In this document: in pieces, positions 56,050-64,000 of the stretch
Position numbering within the stretch: position 1 is the stretch's first letter
Layout of the letters: each line of letters opens with the position of its first letter
Assembly: GCF_024448895.1 (NCBI RefSeq)
Contig: NZ_JAMOIC010000018.1
Location: 53,471 to 117,470 of the forward strand
DNA: 64,000 bases
Direction of reading: 5' to 3'
Origin: Stutzerimonas stutzeri
GTDB lineage: Bacteria > Pseudomonadota > Gammaproteobacteria > Pseudomonadales > Pseudomonadaceae
Translations under genes and position numbers: made by a program
The notes under the pieces: generated by a model
Told to the model about the DNA's origin: nothing
Database searches by the model: none
Seen by the model: only the letters and a program-made list of their open reading frames with translations

Positions 56050-57843
56050 ATGCTTAATGCAGATCCCCGCGTCGAGCACTCCACAACCGAGTGCATCGAA
56101 CAACCGGTGCCTTTTGACGAGGCGCTGATCAACGTACTGCCGATGGCTGTCTGCACGCTCGATGCAGACGGTGCGGTACTGCGATACAACGACCTGGCCG
56201 ATCGACTTTGTGGCGGTGGTCTGGCGGAAGCCGGGCGTTTGCGAATCCTCTCCGATGACGGTCAGTTGCAGCCTCTGACTGACACGCCGCTGGCCCATAC
56301 GCTTCGTACCGGACGGAGCGGGGTGGATGTGCCGCTAGCCATCCTATGCCCTGATGACACTTCAGTTTCGGTGCTGGCGAATATCGAAGCGTTGCGCAAT
56401 GAGGCCGGGCAGATAACAGGAGCGGTCATCTGTTTTCAGGCCCATACGCCAACGCGCGAAGCGAGCGCGGACCGGCGCCGTAACGTCGAATGGCTGAGCG
56501 CGATCGTCGAGAACACACCCGAATGTGTGAAGGTCGTCGATCGAAACGGCATGTTGGTGCAGATGAATCCAGCAGGCCTGAGGATGCTGGAAGCCAGCAG
56601 TTCCGAAGACGTCGAAGGTCAGGAAGTCTTCGCGTTGATCGCCCCTGAGCATCAGGCGCACTGGCGCGAACAGCACCAGCGAGTCTGCGCCGGGGAAAAG
56701 CTTAGCTGGGAGTTCGACATCATCAGCCTCACGGGCAACAGGCGGCATATGGAAACCCACGCGGTGCCCATGACCCTCCCTGCCGATGGCGAAGATCACG
56801 GCGGCTTTGTGCAACTGGCGGTGACGCGGGATATCACCGAGCGCAAGCGCCTGGAGATCGCCAACAGTGAGGCCGAGCAACGCCTTCGGGATCTGCTGGA
56901 TGCTTTGCCTACCGCTGTGTACACCGCCGACGCGGCGGGCAAGATCACCTATTTCAACCCGGCTTGCGTCGACCTGGCGGGAAGGGTGCCGACCATAGGG
57001 GCTGACGATTGGTGCGTGACCTGGCGCCTGTATTGGCCGGACGGCAAGCCCATGAGCTATCCCGAGTGCCCTATGGCGGTTGCGTTGGCCGAGGGCCGTG
57101 CGATACAGGGTGCCGAGGCGCTGGCAGAACGACCGGATGGGAGCCGTGTGCCTTTTCTGGCGTATCCGGCCCCGTTGCGCAACATCGATGGCGACGTAGT
57201 AGGCGCCGTCAACATGCTGGTGGATATAACCGAGCGCAAGATTGCCGAGGACCATCGCCAACTGCTGCTCAACGAGCTGAACCATCGGGTCAAGAACACC
57301 CTGGCGACCGTTCAATCCATTGCCGCGCATAGCTTTCGTCGGGACGTGGAGAACCAGAGTTATCCCTGGTTCGAAGGGCGGCTGATTGCCCTGTCCAAGG
57401 CACACGACGTGCTGTCGCGTGAAAATTGGCAAGCGGCAGACCTGTACGAAGTGGTCGATCAGGTGGCGGCTCCGTTCCAGGCTCGCGGTCAGCAGCGTTT
57501 CGCGATTCAGGGACCGACGCAACGGCTGCGTCCCAAGCAGGCCCTGGCATTGGCCATGGCACTGCACGAACTCTGCACCAATGCGTCCAAATATGGCGCG
57601 CTGTCGACTCATCTCGGTCAGATAAGGCTGCACTGGCAGGTATTAGAGGATGAAGACACGCCTCTCTTGCAGATCCACTGGGAGGAGGTCGGCGGCCCGC
57701 CAGTCGAGCCGCCGACACGAAAGGGCTTCGGCTCGCGCTTGCTGGAACTTGGTTTGGCCGGCGAATTGAACGCCGACGTGCGTCTGGCGTACCTGAAGAC
57801 TGGATTGTTGTGCGATATAGAGGTGCCGCTGAATGACCATTGA
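56050..57843 (+). CDS. PAS-containing HWE-type sensor histidine kinase
   Basis: Soluble kinase of 597 aa with three PAS regions (about 15-130, 140-270 and 280-395) and a C-terminal HWE/HisKA_2 kinase domain. The phospho-acceptor His412 is in LNELNHRVKNTLATVQ; the N box is HELCTNASKYGALS and the HWE motif IHWEEVGG; GFGSRLLE is the G box. HWE kinases often sense light or redox through PAS cofactors, but no LOV cysteine motif (NCRFLQ) is present here. It overlaps the response regulator gene by 11 bp. Confidence 0.92.
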   Translation: MLNADPRVEHSTTECIEQPVPFDEALINVLPMAVCTLDADGAVLRYNDLADRLCGGGLAEAGRLRILSDDGQLQPLTDTPLAHTLRTGRSGVDVPLAILCPDDTSVSVLANIEALRNEAGQITGAVICFQAHTPTREASADRRRNVEWLSAIVENTPECVKVVDRNGMLVQMNPAGLRMLEASSSEDVEGQEVFALIAPEHQAHWREQHQRVCAGEKLSWEFDIISLTGNRRHMETHAVPMTLPADGEDHGGFVQLAVTRDITERKRLEIANSEAEQRLRDLLDALPTAVYTADAAGKITYFNPACVDLAGRVPTIGADDWCVTWRLYWPDGKPMSYPECPMAVALAEGRAIQGAEALAERPDGSRVPFLAYPAPLRNIDGDVVGAVNMLVDITERKIAEDHRQLLLNELNHRVKNTLATVQSIAAHSFRRDVENQSYPWFEGRLIALSKAHDVLSRENWQAADLYEVVDQVAAPFQARGQQRFAIQGPTQRLRPKQALALAMALHELCTNASKYGALSTHLGQIRLHWQVLEDEDTPLLQIHWEEVGGPPVEPPTRKGFGSRLLELGLAGELNADVRLAYLKTGLLCDIEVPLNDH

Positions 57844-58195
57844 ATGTGCAAAAGTGCTGGTCATCGAAGACGAGGCATTGGTGGGCATGTTGCTTGAGGA
57901 CATGCTGCAGGATATCGGCTGCAGCTCCGTTGAGCTCGTGCAGCGTTTCGATGATGCGATGCAGACCGCCGAACATGGTCACTACGACCTGGCGGTGCTG
58001 GACGTCAATCTGGATGGGGTGAGCAGTTTCCCTATTGCCGATCGGCTGATCGAGCGCGGAATTCCACTGATTTTCGCGACCGGCTACGGCAAAGCCGGAA
58101 TGGACCCGCGCTATGCAGAGGTCCCAACGTTGCAGAAGCCCTTTTTCTTCGGCGATCTGGAGCAGGTAGTGCTCTCGGCGCTGGCGTCCCGATGA
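57833..58195 (+). CDS. Single-domain response regulator
   Basis: Stand-alone receiver of 120 aa: acidic pocket IEDEALVG, phospho-acceptor Asp57 (VLDVNLDG), a Thr in IFATGYG and the Lys in LQKPFF. It has no output domain, so it acts by protein contact or phosphotransfer. It overlaps the HWE kinase gene by 11 bp and is surely its partner. This pairing is common for HWE kinases. Confidence 0.93.
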   Translation: MTIECAKVLVIEDEALVGMLLEDMLQDIGCSSVELVQRFDDAMQTAEHGHYDLAVLDVNLDGVSSFPIADRLIERGIPLIFATGYGKAGMDPRYAEVPTLQKPFFFGDLEQVVLSALASR

Positions 58196-58264
58196 GGGCG
58201 ACTCATCAGGACGCGATTTCTCTAACGGCCAGCGCAGTGCGGTGCGCTCGTCATCGCCGGCAGA

Positions 58265-59365
58265 TCATGGGCCCTGGGTGACGAATGCCGAGTTGCCAGT
58301 TCCCTCCTGCCTGATTACCGCATCGTATTGGGGCACGCTGTCGAGGCCTCCGGTCTGAATCAGCGAGGCGTAGTTCTCGGTGCCGACCTGCTCGATAGTG
58401 CCGCTGCGGTAGTAGCCCGATTGCACCACGTCGATCTCGTTGGAGGTGCCGTCCTGATCGATGACTAAGCTGCTGCCATCGAAGCTCTGCTCGATGTCCA
58501 CCCGGTTGAAGTCGCCGGTCGAACGGCCTTCGACGCTCGTGGTGCGACCGCCTTGCGTGGCTGTAAGCTCATTACCCGTTCCGTCCTGGGTGAACGAGAA
58601 AGTGGAAAATCCACCTGTTTCCACTACATCCATGCTGTTGTAATTGCCAATCTGCACGAGATCAACCTCGCCAGCGGCATAACGACCGCCTGAAAGCTGA
58701 TCGAGTGTTGCCTCGTTGCCCGTGCCGTTCTGGCTGATCGAAGCTTTGGCGCCGTAGGGGAAGCCGTCCTGGCTCAGTGTGATTGTATTGTTGGTCCCGG
58801 TTTGCTCGGTGTCTGCAACCGCTCCACCCGTCTGCTCAACATAGGCAATGTTGCCGTTTCCGACCTGCACGCCTTCGTAGCGGTTTCCCTTACCTTCCTG
58901 AAACAACTCCGTGACGTTGTTCTCCCCGTCCTGGCTGATCGTAGCGTTGCTCGCGTCGCCCTCCGGGTCCAGCTGCTCAATGTACGCAAGGTTGCTAACG
59001 CCGACCTGGGTGATCGCTGCGGAGTTACCCACTTCCTGAGAGAATTGGCCGACGGTCGCGAGGTTGAAATCACCATCCTGGCTGATGCTGACCTCACCGC
59101 TAGCGCCGCTCTGTTCGGTGGTCGAGATGTTGCCGTTGCCGGTCTGGTCACTTTCAGCCGAATTTCCGAACCAACTCTGAGTGGTGTAAACGACGTTGCC
59201 AATGCCGTCCTGAATCTGGCTGATGCGGTTGTCATTCCCAGACTGCATGACGTCTGCATAGTTATCTGAGCCAGTCTGTTCCTGCGTCGACTCGCTGGCG
59301 GCTAATGCTTGTGTAGCCACGAGCAGCGATATGGCTGCGGCCAGCATCGTTTTTGTTGTGTGCAT
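58265..59365 (-). CDS. Curlin-repeat protein (CsgA/CsgB-like functional amyloid)
   Basis: Secreted 366-aa protein with a signal peptide (MLAAAISLLVATQALA) followed almost entirely by curlin-type units of about 11 residues with conserved Gln, Gly and Asn (for example QTGNGNISTTEQ, SQDGENNVTELFQ, QNGTGNEATLDQ, QVGNGNIAYVEQ). I count about 27 half-units, so around 13 full repeats, versus five in E. coli CsgA. It is acidic and almost free of Cys and Lys. No csgD, csgE, csgF or csgG is in the window, so export must rely on genes elsewhere. It ends IRQEGTGNSAFVTQGP. It is on the opposite strand to the sensor kinase pair. Confidence 0.88.
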   Translation of the reverse strand: MHTTKTMLAAAISLLVATQALAASESTQEQTGSDNYADVMQSGNDNRISQIQDGIGNVVYTTQSWFGNSAESDQTGNGNISTTEQSGASGEVSISQDGDFNLATVGQFSQEVGNSAAITQVGVSNLAYIEQLDPEGDASNATISQDGENNVTELFQEGKGNRYEGVQVGNGNIAYVEQTGGAVADTEQTGTNNTITLSQDGFPYGAKASISQNGTGNEATLDQLSGGRYAAGEVDLVQIGNYNSMDVVETGGFSTFSFTQDGTGNELTATQGGRTTSVEGRSTGDFNRVDIEQSFDGSSLVIDQDGTSNEIDVVQSGYYRSGTIEQVGTENYASLIQTGGLDSVPQYDAVIRQEGTGNSAFVTQGP

Positions 59366-59587
59366 GTTCAGAGTCCCTTGAGTGAAGGAACCCGTCTTCT
59401 AGCCGCCTCGGTTATGTGTCGCTATACATCGTCCGATGGATAGATGATGAACGGCGGATTAATCCCAGGCCTGGCCGCTGCCTTAGCCCCGCGGACAATC
59501 AAGCCTCTGGCCTGCTTGCAAAGGTCCGTTCGCCTTGGATCGATTCGCAATAAGTCGAACGGTGCTTAATGCTGGGTGCTCAGCGCG

Positions 59588-60202
59588 TCACGCCTGCTTG
59601 AGCGGCGCGATGCTCGCAAGCAAACGCGCAGTAAAAAATTCGCGTTGCGCCTTGAGGCTGAACAGCTTGGGGGAGAACAGCCAGCTATGGGTGATGCCCA
59701 TCAGGCTTGAGTAGAGAAAGACTGCTTGGGACTGACCGGCATCGGGCGATTCTGCATCCGGGTAAGCGGCGGCGATGAGCTGTTTTAGCAGCTGTACGAT
59801 CTCACGGGTCAGTTTGCGCTCGCGTTTGAGCGTGTCGGCCATCTGCTCGGTTAGCTCGGTCTTGTTCAGAAGAATCTCGAACGACTGTCGATGCCAGCGG
59901 TTTTCCACCAGCAGGCGAAACCACTCGCTGATGAGATGTTCGATCGCATCGAGCGGCTGATCCGAGATCGCCTGGCTCTGCTCGATCAACCGCTCCAGTG
60001 GTTCCTGGGAGAAGCCGAGCACTGCCTGATACAACTCATCCTTATTCTTGAAGTGCCAGTAGATCGGCCCCCGGCTGAAGCCCGCTTCGTCTGCGATCAT
60101 GGCCAAGGTCGTATTGGAATAGCCGTTCTTGCTGAACAGCTCCAGCGCAGCGGCGATGATCTTCAGGCGAGTCTGCTCGGCGTCTTCTTTGGTACGGCGC
60201 AT
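59588..60202 (-). CDS. TetR-family regulator (AcrR/TtgR-like)
   Basis: Repressor of about 204 aa. The N-terminal TetR helix-turn-helix is clear (RRTKEDAEQTRLKIIAAALELFSKNGYSNTTLAMIADEAGFSRGPIYWHFKNKDELYQAVL). The start is put at 60202 because the family begins at this point; the alternative at 60232 falls inside a 14-bp inverted repeat. The C-terminal domain resembles TtgR/AcrR efflux regulators, but no efflux pump lies nearby. It lies 102 bp after the binding-protein gene in the same direction. Confidence 0.92.
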   Translation of the reverse strand: MRRTKEDAEQTRLKIIAAALELFSKNGYSNTTLAMIADEAGFSRGPIYWHFKNKDELYQAVLGFSQEPLERLIEQSQAISDQPLDAIEHLISEWFRLLVENRWHRQSFEILLNKTELTEQMADTLKRERKLTREIVQLLKQLIAAAYPDAESPDAGQSQAVFLYSSLMGITHSWLFSPKLFSLKAQREFFTARLLASIAPLKQA

Positions 60203-60230
60203 GGGCTTGATCGATTGGGGTAGGAAATAC

Positions 60231-60262
60231 ATCGGGTTCCCACACGCATGTGGAAACCCGAT
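60231..60262 (-). terminator. Strong hairpin between the binding-protein and TetR genes
   Basis: ATCGGGTTCCCACA (60231-60244) and TGTGGAAACCCGAT (60249-60262) pair over 14 bp with one mismatch and a 4-nt loop. It is 43 bp after the binding-protein stop. Read on the minus strand only GTATTTCC follows, so it could be a terminator, a message stabiliser or an operator for TetR. Confidence 0.5.
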
Positions 60263-60304
60263 CTGGTGGTTTTCGCCTTGAGTACCGACGGAAGCAATTG
60301 TCGG

Positions 60305-61378
60305 TCAGAGCTTTCCGTCAGCCGCCATCTGCATGTAAGTGGTATCAAAGCGCAGTTTGACGTTGGCATCCGAGCCGAGCAACTTTTCGCCCGGCATGCT
60401 GATGCCGATGAAGTCTACCGAGTCCGCACCGTCACCGAGCAGACCGTGATCGAATGAGAACTGGCGAACGCTATCCATGGCCTGATACGCCTCGTCACTT
60501 TCGATGAACGCCAGCGAGTCGGCCGGCGTCCAGAACATCTTCATGCCCTTGAGTTGGCTTTCGTAACCGGCCTGATCGGTGCCCGACGCTTCGCCCAGTG
60601 ACGCACGGGCCTTTGCGCCTTCTTCGGTGTCGCTTTGCAGAATCGCCATTACTTCATACCAGGCGCCGACCACGGCTTTGCCGAAGTCAGGATTATCGGC
60701 GAGGGTTTCGCTGTTGACGATGGTCAGGTCCTTGATGTGGCCGGGGATCTGGCTGGAATCGAACGTCTCGTGCGCGCCGGGCATGGCGGCCACTTCGTCC
60801 AGCAGCGGATTCCAGGTCACGACGTTGCGCACGTCGTCCGTACTGAAGGCCGCGACCAGGTCGGCGTCAGAGGTGTTCACCACCTGTACGTCACGCTCGC
60901 TCATGCCCACGCTATCCAGCGCCTGGGCCAGCAGGTAATGGGAAACGGAAAGCTCGACCAGATGGATCTGCTGACCTTTAAGGCTCTTCAGGTCACTGCT
61001 GTCCTTCATCACCATGCCGTCGTTGCCGTTTGAATAGTCCCCGACGATCAGCGCTGTCGTATCGACTCCACCTGCCGCCGGAATCGACAGTCCATCCATG
61101 CTGGTGGCAACCACTCCGTCGAACTGGCCGGCGGTGTACTGGTTGATGGATTCGACGTAGTCGTTGACCTGGGTGATGTTCACCTCGATGCCGTACTTGT
61201 CAGCCCATTTCTTCATGATTCCCGACTCGTCGGCGTACTTCCATGGCATCCAGCCGGCGTAGATGGTCCAGGCAATATCGAATGACGTTTTCTCCTCCGC
61301 CTGTGCGGCGAAGGGGGAGAGGGCAGCAAAGATGACCGCACCAGCGCATAGCGCCCGCTTGAATGTGTTCGTTTGCAT
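60305..61378 (-). CDS. ABC-type periplasmic binding protein, urea-carboxylase-region type
   Basis: Periplasmic protein of 357 aa with a Sec signal peptide (RALCAGAVIFAALSPFAAQA). IAWTIYAGWMPWKYADESGIMKKWADKYGIEVNITQVNDYVESINQYTAGQFDGVV, then SIPAAGGVDTTALIVGDYSNGNDG, match the binding proteins found next to urea carboxylase genes (NMT1/taurine-type superfamily). No permease, ATPase or urea carboxylase is in the window. AAGGAG lies 8 nt before the ATG. It follows a type III glutamine synthetase by 21 bp, suggesting a nitrogen-compound ligand. Confidence 0.87.
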   Translation of the reverse strand: MQTNTFKRALCAGAVIFAALSPFAAQAEEKTSFDIAWTIYAGWMPWKYADESGIMKKWADKYGIEVNITQVNDYVESINQYTAGQFDGVVATSMDGLSIPAAGGVDTTALIVGDYSNGNDGMVMKDSSDLKSLKGQQIHLVELSVSHYLLAQALDSVGMSERDVQVVNTSDADLVAAFSTDDVRNVVTWNPLLDEVAAMPGAHETFDSSQIPGHIKDLTIVNSETLADNPDFGKAVVGAWYEVMAILQSDTEEGAKARASLGEASGTDQAGYESQLKGMKMFWTPADSLAFIESDEAYQAMDSVRQFSFDHGLLGDGADSVDFIGISMPGEKLLGSDANVKLRFDTTYMQMAADGKL

Positions 61379-61399
61379 GGTGAATCTCCTTTTCATCGA

Positions 61400-62764
61400 T
61401 CAAAAGAATTTCAGATAGCGCTGGATTTCCCAGTCGGAAACGTGGGTGTGATAGGCATTCCACTCATCACGCTTGTAGTCGACGAAGGCCTTGTACATGG
61501 CGTCGCCGAACACCTGGCGTGACAGCGGGTCCGCCTCGAAGGCGTCTATGGCTTCGCTCAGCGTGCGTGGCAGGGTCTCGATCCCCATCTGCGCCACTTC
61601 CTGTTCGCTGTAGTGGTACATGTTTTCGCGGTGCGGCTGGCCGGGGTCGAGCTTCTCGCGCACGCCTTCCAGCCCCGCGGCAAGAATCATCGCTGCGCCC
61701 AGGTAAGGGTTGCAGGCGATGTCTGCCGCGCGACATTCAACGCGAGCGCCCTGGGACGGGATGCGCAGCATGTTGGTGCGGTTGTTGTTGCCGTAGCAGC
61801 AAAAAACCGGCGCCCAGGTAGAGCCGGACATCGCGCCCTTGTGCACCAATCGCTTGTAGCTGTTAACCGTCGGCGCAATGACTGCGCAGATCGCTTTGGC
61901 GTGCTTCAGTACGCCCGCGATGAAGTGATAGGCCAGCGGTGTCACGCCACAGCCGTGCGGGTCCTCGCCGTCGACCTCGAACAGGTTCTTGCCGGTACCG
62001 ATGTCGGCCAGCGACATGTTGTAGTGCGCGCCGCTGCCTGTGCGGTTGGCAGACGGCTTGGGCATGAAGGTGGCAAAAGCGCCGTGTTTACGGGCGATCT
62101 CGTTGGCCATCATGCGGAAGAATACGAAGCGGTCGGCCATACCGAGGGCGTCGGTGTATTTGAAGTCGGTCTCGAACTGGCCGTTGGCGTCTTCGTGGTC
62201 GAAGGAATAAACGCCCCAACTCATGTCGTTCATGGCATCGACCAGCTCGTCGATGATCGGCAGATTGTCCATCAGCCCGCGGGGGTCGTAGCAGGGCTTG
62301 GCTGCCGTGTCGCGCTCCGAGATCGGGGCGAAGCCGCCATCCGGCGTGTCCTTGAACAGGAAGAATTCAGTTTCGATACCGAGGTTGAAGCTGTAGCCCA
62401 GTTCGGCGGCCGCTTCGGTCTGGCGCTTGAGAATGCCGCGAGAGCAGGCCTCGAACGGCTTGCCGTCCAGGTAGAGATCGCTCGCGAACCAGGCGATGTC
62501 GCGGTTCCAGCTGCACTGGGTCGCGGTGGCTGGATCCGGCATTGCAGCCACTTCGTTATCGCTGATGTCCTGCGGCACGCCGTCCAGCGCGGCACCGGTA
62601 TACAGCTCTGATCCACGCAGCATCTGCCCGAGATGGGCGAGCGGCACGAACTTGCCTTTGATGACTCCGTGCAGGTCCACATAGCTGGCCATGGCGTACT
62701 TCACGCCCTTGTCCTGCAGGCTCTGTTTGAGTTCGTCGATCTGGGAAAGCGGAAAGGTCGTCAT
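61400..62764 (-). CDS. glnT: Type III glutamine synthetase-family protein
   Basis: ATP-dependent ligase of 454 aa of the GlnT/GSIII family (glutamate plus ammonia or an amine). FNLGIETEFFLF, the VYSFDHEDANGQFETDF segment, FMPKPSANRTGSGAHYNMSL and NNNRTNMLRIPSQGARVECRAADIACNPYLGAAMILAAG are active-site and metal-binding regions. Members of this group include gamma-glutamylmethylamide synthetases, so the amine substrate is open. It precedes the binding-protein gene in one operon and is divergent from a hydrolase. Near-consensus sigma-54-type sequences lie upstream. Confidence 0.93.
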   Translation of the reverse strand: MTTFPLSQIDELKQSLQDKGVKYAMASYVDLHGVIKGKFVPLAHLGQMLRGSELYTGAALDGVPQDISDNEVAAMPDPATATQCSWNRDIAWFASDLYLDGKPFEACSRGILKRQTEAAAELGYSFNLGIETEFFLFKDTPDGGFAPISERDTAAKPCYDPRGLMDNLPIIDELVDAMNDMSWGVYSFDHEDANGQFETDFKYTDALGMADRFVFFRMMANEIARKHGAFATFMPKPSANRTGSGAHYNMSLADIGTGKNLFEVDGEDPHGCGVTPLAYHFIAGVLKHAKAICAVIAPTVNSYKRLVHKGAMSGSTWAPVFCCYGNNNRTNMLRIPSQGARVECRAADIACNPYLGAAMILAAGLEGVREKLDPGQPHRENMYHYSEQEVAQMGIETLPRTLSEAIDAFEADPLSRQVFGDAMYKAFVDYKRDEWNAYHTHVSDWEIQRYLKFF

Positions 62765-62807
62765 GGTGGGAGATCCCTTGCTGAATTCGGGCCAGCGTCA
62801 TGCGCTG

Positions 62808-62848
62808 TGGCACGAATCCTTCATCCAATATACATGCCAGTGTGTATA
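62808..62848. promoter_or_regulatory. Operator/promoter region between glnT and the hydrolase gene
   Basis: The inverted repeat TATACA (62829-62834) and TGTATA (62843-62848), 8 nt apart, is a likely repressor site. On the plus strand TGGCACGAATCCTTCA (62808) has a perfect sigma-54 -24 half but a poor -12; on the minus strand TGGCATGTATATTGGA (from 62839) has TTGG instead of TTGC. Neither is a full RpoN site, so assignment is tentative. Confidence 0.4.
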
Positions 62849-62906
62849 GATAAGCCGCTGCGGTGGCTGTCGATGCCTACAGAATTGCAGCAAGGGAGCA
62901 TCGCAA

Positions 62907-63929
62907 GTGACTGAAGTTGAGAAGAAAAAACAATTCATCGAACTGGGCGACCTGCGACTCGACAGCGGGCAGATACTGCGTGAGGCGCGTCTCTGCTATC
63001 AGGTTGTGGGGTCACCCAATGCCCTGAAAGACAACATCGTGCTCATCCCGAGCTACTACGGTGGTACGCATTGGGGCAGCCTGCCCCTGCTTGGTGCAGA
63101 AAGTCCGCTGGCGGCTGATGAGCACTGTGTGGTGCTGACCAATCTATTTGGCGCCGGCTGGTCCAGTTCGCCTAGCGCGGCGGCTGCAGGGCAGGGCGGT
63201 GCAGACTTTCCCCGGATCAGCCTGGCGGACAACGTACGGGCGCAACATATGTTGCTCGATCAGCTGTTCGGCTTGCATTGGCAGTTGCGACTGGTTACCG
63301 GCTGGTCTATGGGCGGCATGCAGGCCTTGTACTGGGGGATGCTGTTTCCCGATCGGGTAGAACGCATTCTGCCGTTCTGCTGCACGGCCCGCTGCTGGCC
63401 GCACAATCGCGTATTCCTGGAAGGTGTCAAAGCCGCCCTGCAGGCCGATGCGAGCTGGCAGGGCGGGCGCTATGGCACTCCGCCCGAGCGCGGCTTGCGG
63501 GCGTTCGGTCGTGTGTACGCCGGCTGGGCTTACTCACAGGCATTCTTTCGCACCGAACAATGGAGGGAATTGGGCTTCGACAGCGTCGAGGCATTGCTCG
63601 ACTTCTGGGAACAGGATCATCTGGAGCAGGACGCCAACGACCTGCTCTGCGTGCTGGACACCTGGCAATCAGCTGACCCAGCAAAGCTGCTAAATGTGGC
63701 CAGCCTGGAAGCGGCGTTGTCCGGCTTGGCGGCGCGAGCGATCATCATGCCCAGCAGCAGCGATCTGTATTTCACCGTTGAGGACGCTCGCCATGAAGCC
63801 TCGTTAATGCCAAACGCCGAGCTGCGTGTACTGGAGTCTGACTGGGGCCACTGCGCCGGCGGTCCAGGGCGCAACCCCGACGCCATGGCGCAAGTGTTCT
63901 CAGCCATGCGCGAACTGCTGCAATCCTGA
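62907..63929 (+). CDS. Alpha/beta-fold hydrolase, homoserine O-acetyltransferase-like
   Basis: Protein of 340 aa with the MetX-like alpha/beta fold. The nucleophile elbow is [10 protein letters not shown] with Ser134; acid Asp286 (SSSDLYF) and His315 (DWGHCAGG) complete the triad. The N-terminus [21 protein letters not shown] and [15 protein letters not shown] are typical of this family. It is shorter than true MetX and lacks the strict MetX ending, so an acyltransferase or amide/ester hydrolase role is equally possible. GTG start after AAGGGAG. Divergent from glnT, it may belong to the same nitrogen pathway. Confidence 0.87.
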   Translation: MTEVEKKKQFIELGDLRLDSGQILREARLCYQVVGSPNALKDNIVLIPSYYGGTHWGSLPLLGAESPLAADEHCVVLTNLFGAGWSSSPSAAAAGQGGADFPRISLADNVRAQHMLLDQLFGLHWQLRLVTGWSMGGMQALYWGMLFPDRVERILPFCCTARCWPHNRVFLEGVKAALQADASWQGGRYGTPPERGLRAFGRVYAGWAYSQAFFRTEQWRELGFDSVEALLDFWEQDHLEQDANDLLCVLDTWQSADPAKLLNVASLEAALSGLAARAIIMPSSSDLYFTVEDARHEASLMPNAELRVLESDWGHCAGGPGRNPDAMAQVFSAMRELLQS

Positions 63930-64000
63930 GGATCCGGATCGATCGAGTGACGCAAAGGCAGCTCTTGTCCGGTTGCTGCCGGTTAAGACGGGCAGCTTTC

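Noticed and set aside
59366-59587. Possible csg-type gene or regulatory RNA upstream of the curlin gene
   Set aside because: I looked for a second curlin repeat, a hairpin with T tract and a palindromic operator and found none convincing in these 222 bp.

Overview
The window reads as chromosomal DNA of a Pseudomonas-type gammaproteobacterium, possibly of the Stutzerimonas (P. stutzeri) group. The signs are high GC, dense co-oriented genes with GGAG/GAGG ribosome sites, an OprD porin, Liu, Mms and LysE/AraC genes of Pseudomonas type, and several families of short extragenic palindromes. Genus is inferred from gene content only. No tRNA, rRNA, phage, insertion sequence or CRISPR array was seen.

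Layout. 1-6771: two convergent cyclic-di-GMP enzymes (GGDEF-EAL), the first cut by the window edge, and a hybrid sensor kinase. 6913-12444: AraC regulator with LysE exporter, phosphoglucomutase, a Rid-family protein divergent from a LysR regulator, and a DoxX membrane protein. 12759-18897: a 3-hydroxybutyrate dehydrogenase, a sigma-54 activator and a DctPQM TRAP transporter; sigma-54-type promoter sequences precede both the dehydrogenase region and dctP.

19382-55816 is the core: a 36-kb branched-chain amino acid catabolic region. The leucine branch is liuA-liuB-liuC-liuD, then liuE-scoA-scoB-liuR, interrupted by an oppositely oriented chemoreceptor gene. Next come an acyl-CoA synthetase, a small peroxidase-like protein, an OprD porin and a five-gene Liv-type ABC importer. 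The isoleucine branch follows: enoyl-CoA hydratase, two coupled regulators, SDR, thiolase and acyl-CoA dehydrogenase. The valine branch is an acyl-CoA synthetase, isobutyryl-CoA dehydrogenase, 3-hydroxyisobutyryl-CoA hydrolase, mmsB and mmsA. An AMACR-like CoA-transferase family III gene and a DUF2388-like gene lie between the last two. Together these genes would import the amino acids and take the branched acyl-CoAs to acetyl-CoA, acetoacetate and propionyl-CoA. Palindromes resembling LiuR operators precede liuA/acyl-CoA synthetase and the ABC operon, suggesting coordinated control. Acetoacetate from both leucine and 3-hydroxybutyrate would be activated by ScoAB.

56050-63929: an HWE-type sensor kinase with overlapping response regulator, an orphan curlin-repeat (functional amyloid) protein, a TetR regulator, an orphan urea-carboxylase-type periplasmic binding protein with a type III glutamine synthetase, and a divergent MetX-like alpha/beta hydrolase.

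The non-coding DNA is unusually repeat-rich: two tandem arrays with periods of about 135-142 bp (42266-42978 and 48647-49231), a roughly 206-bp MITE-like element inside the liu operon, several scattered palindrome families, and a decayed duplicate of a gene tail at 46620-46705.
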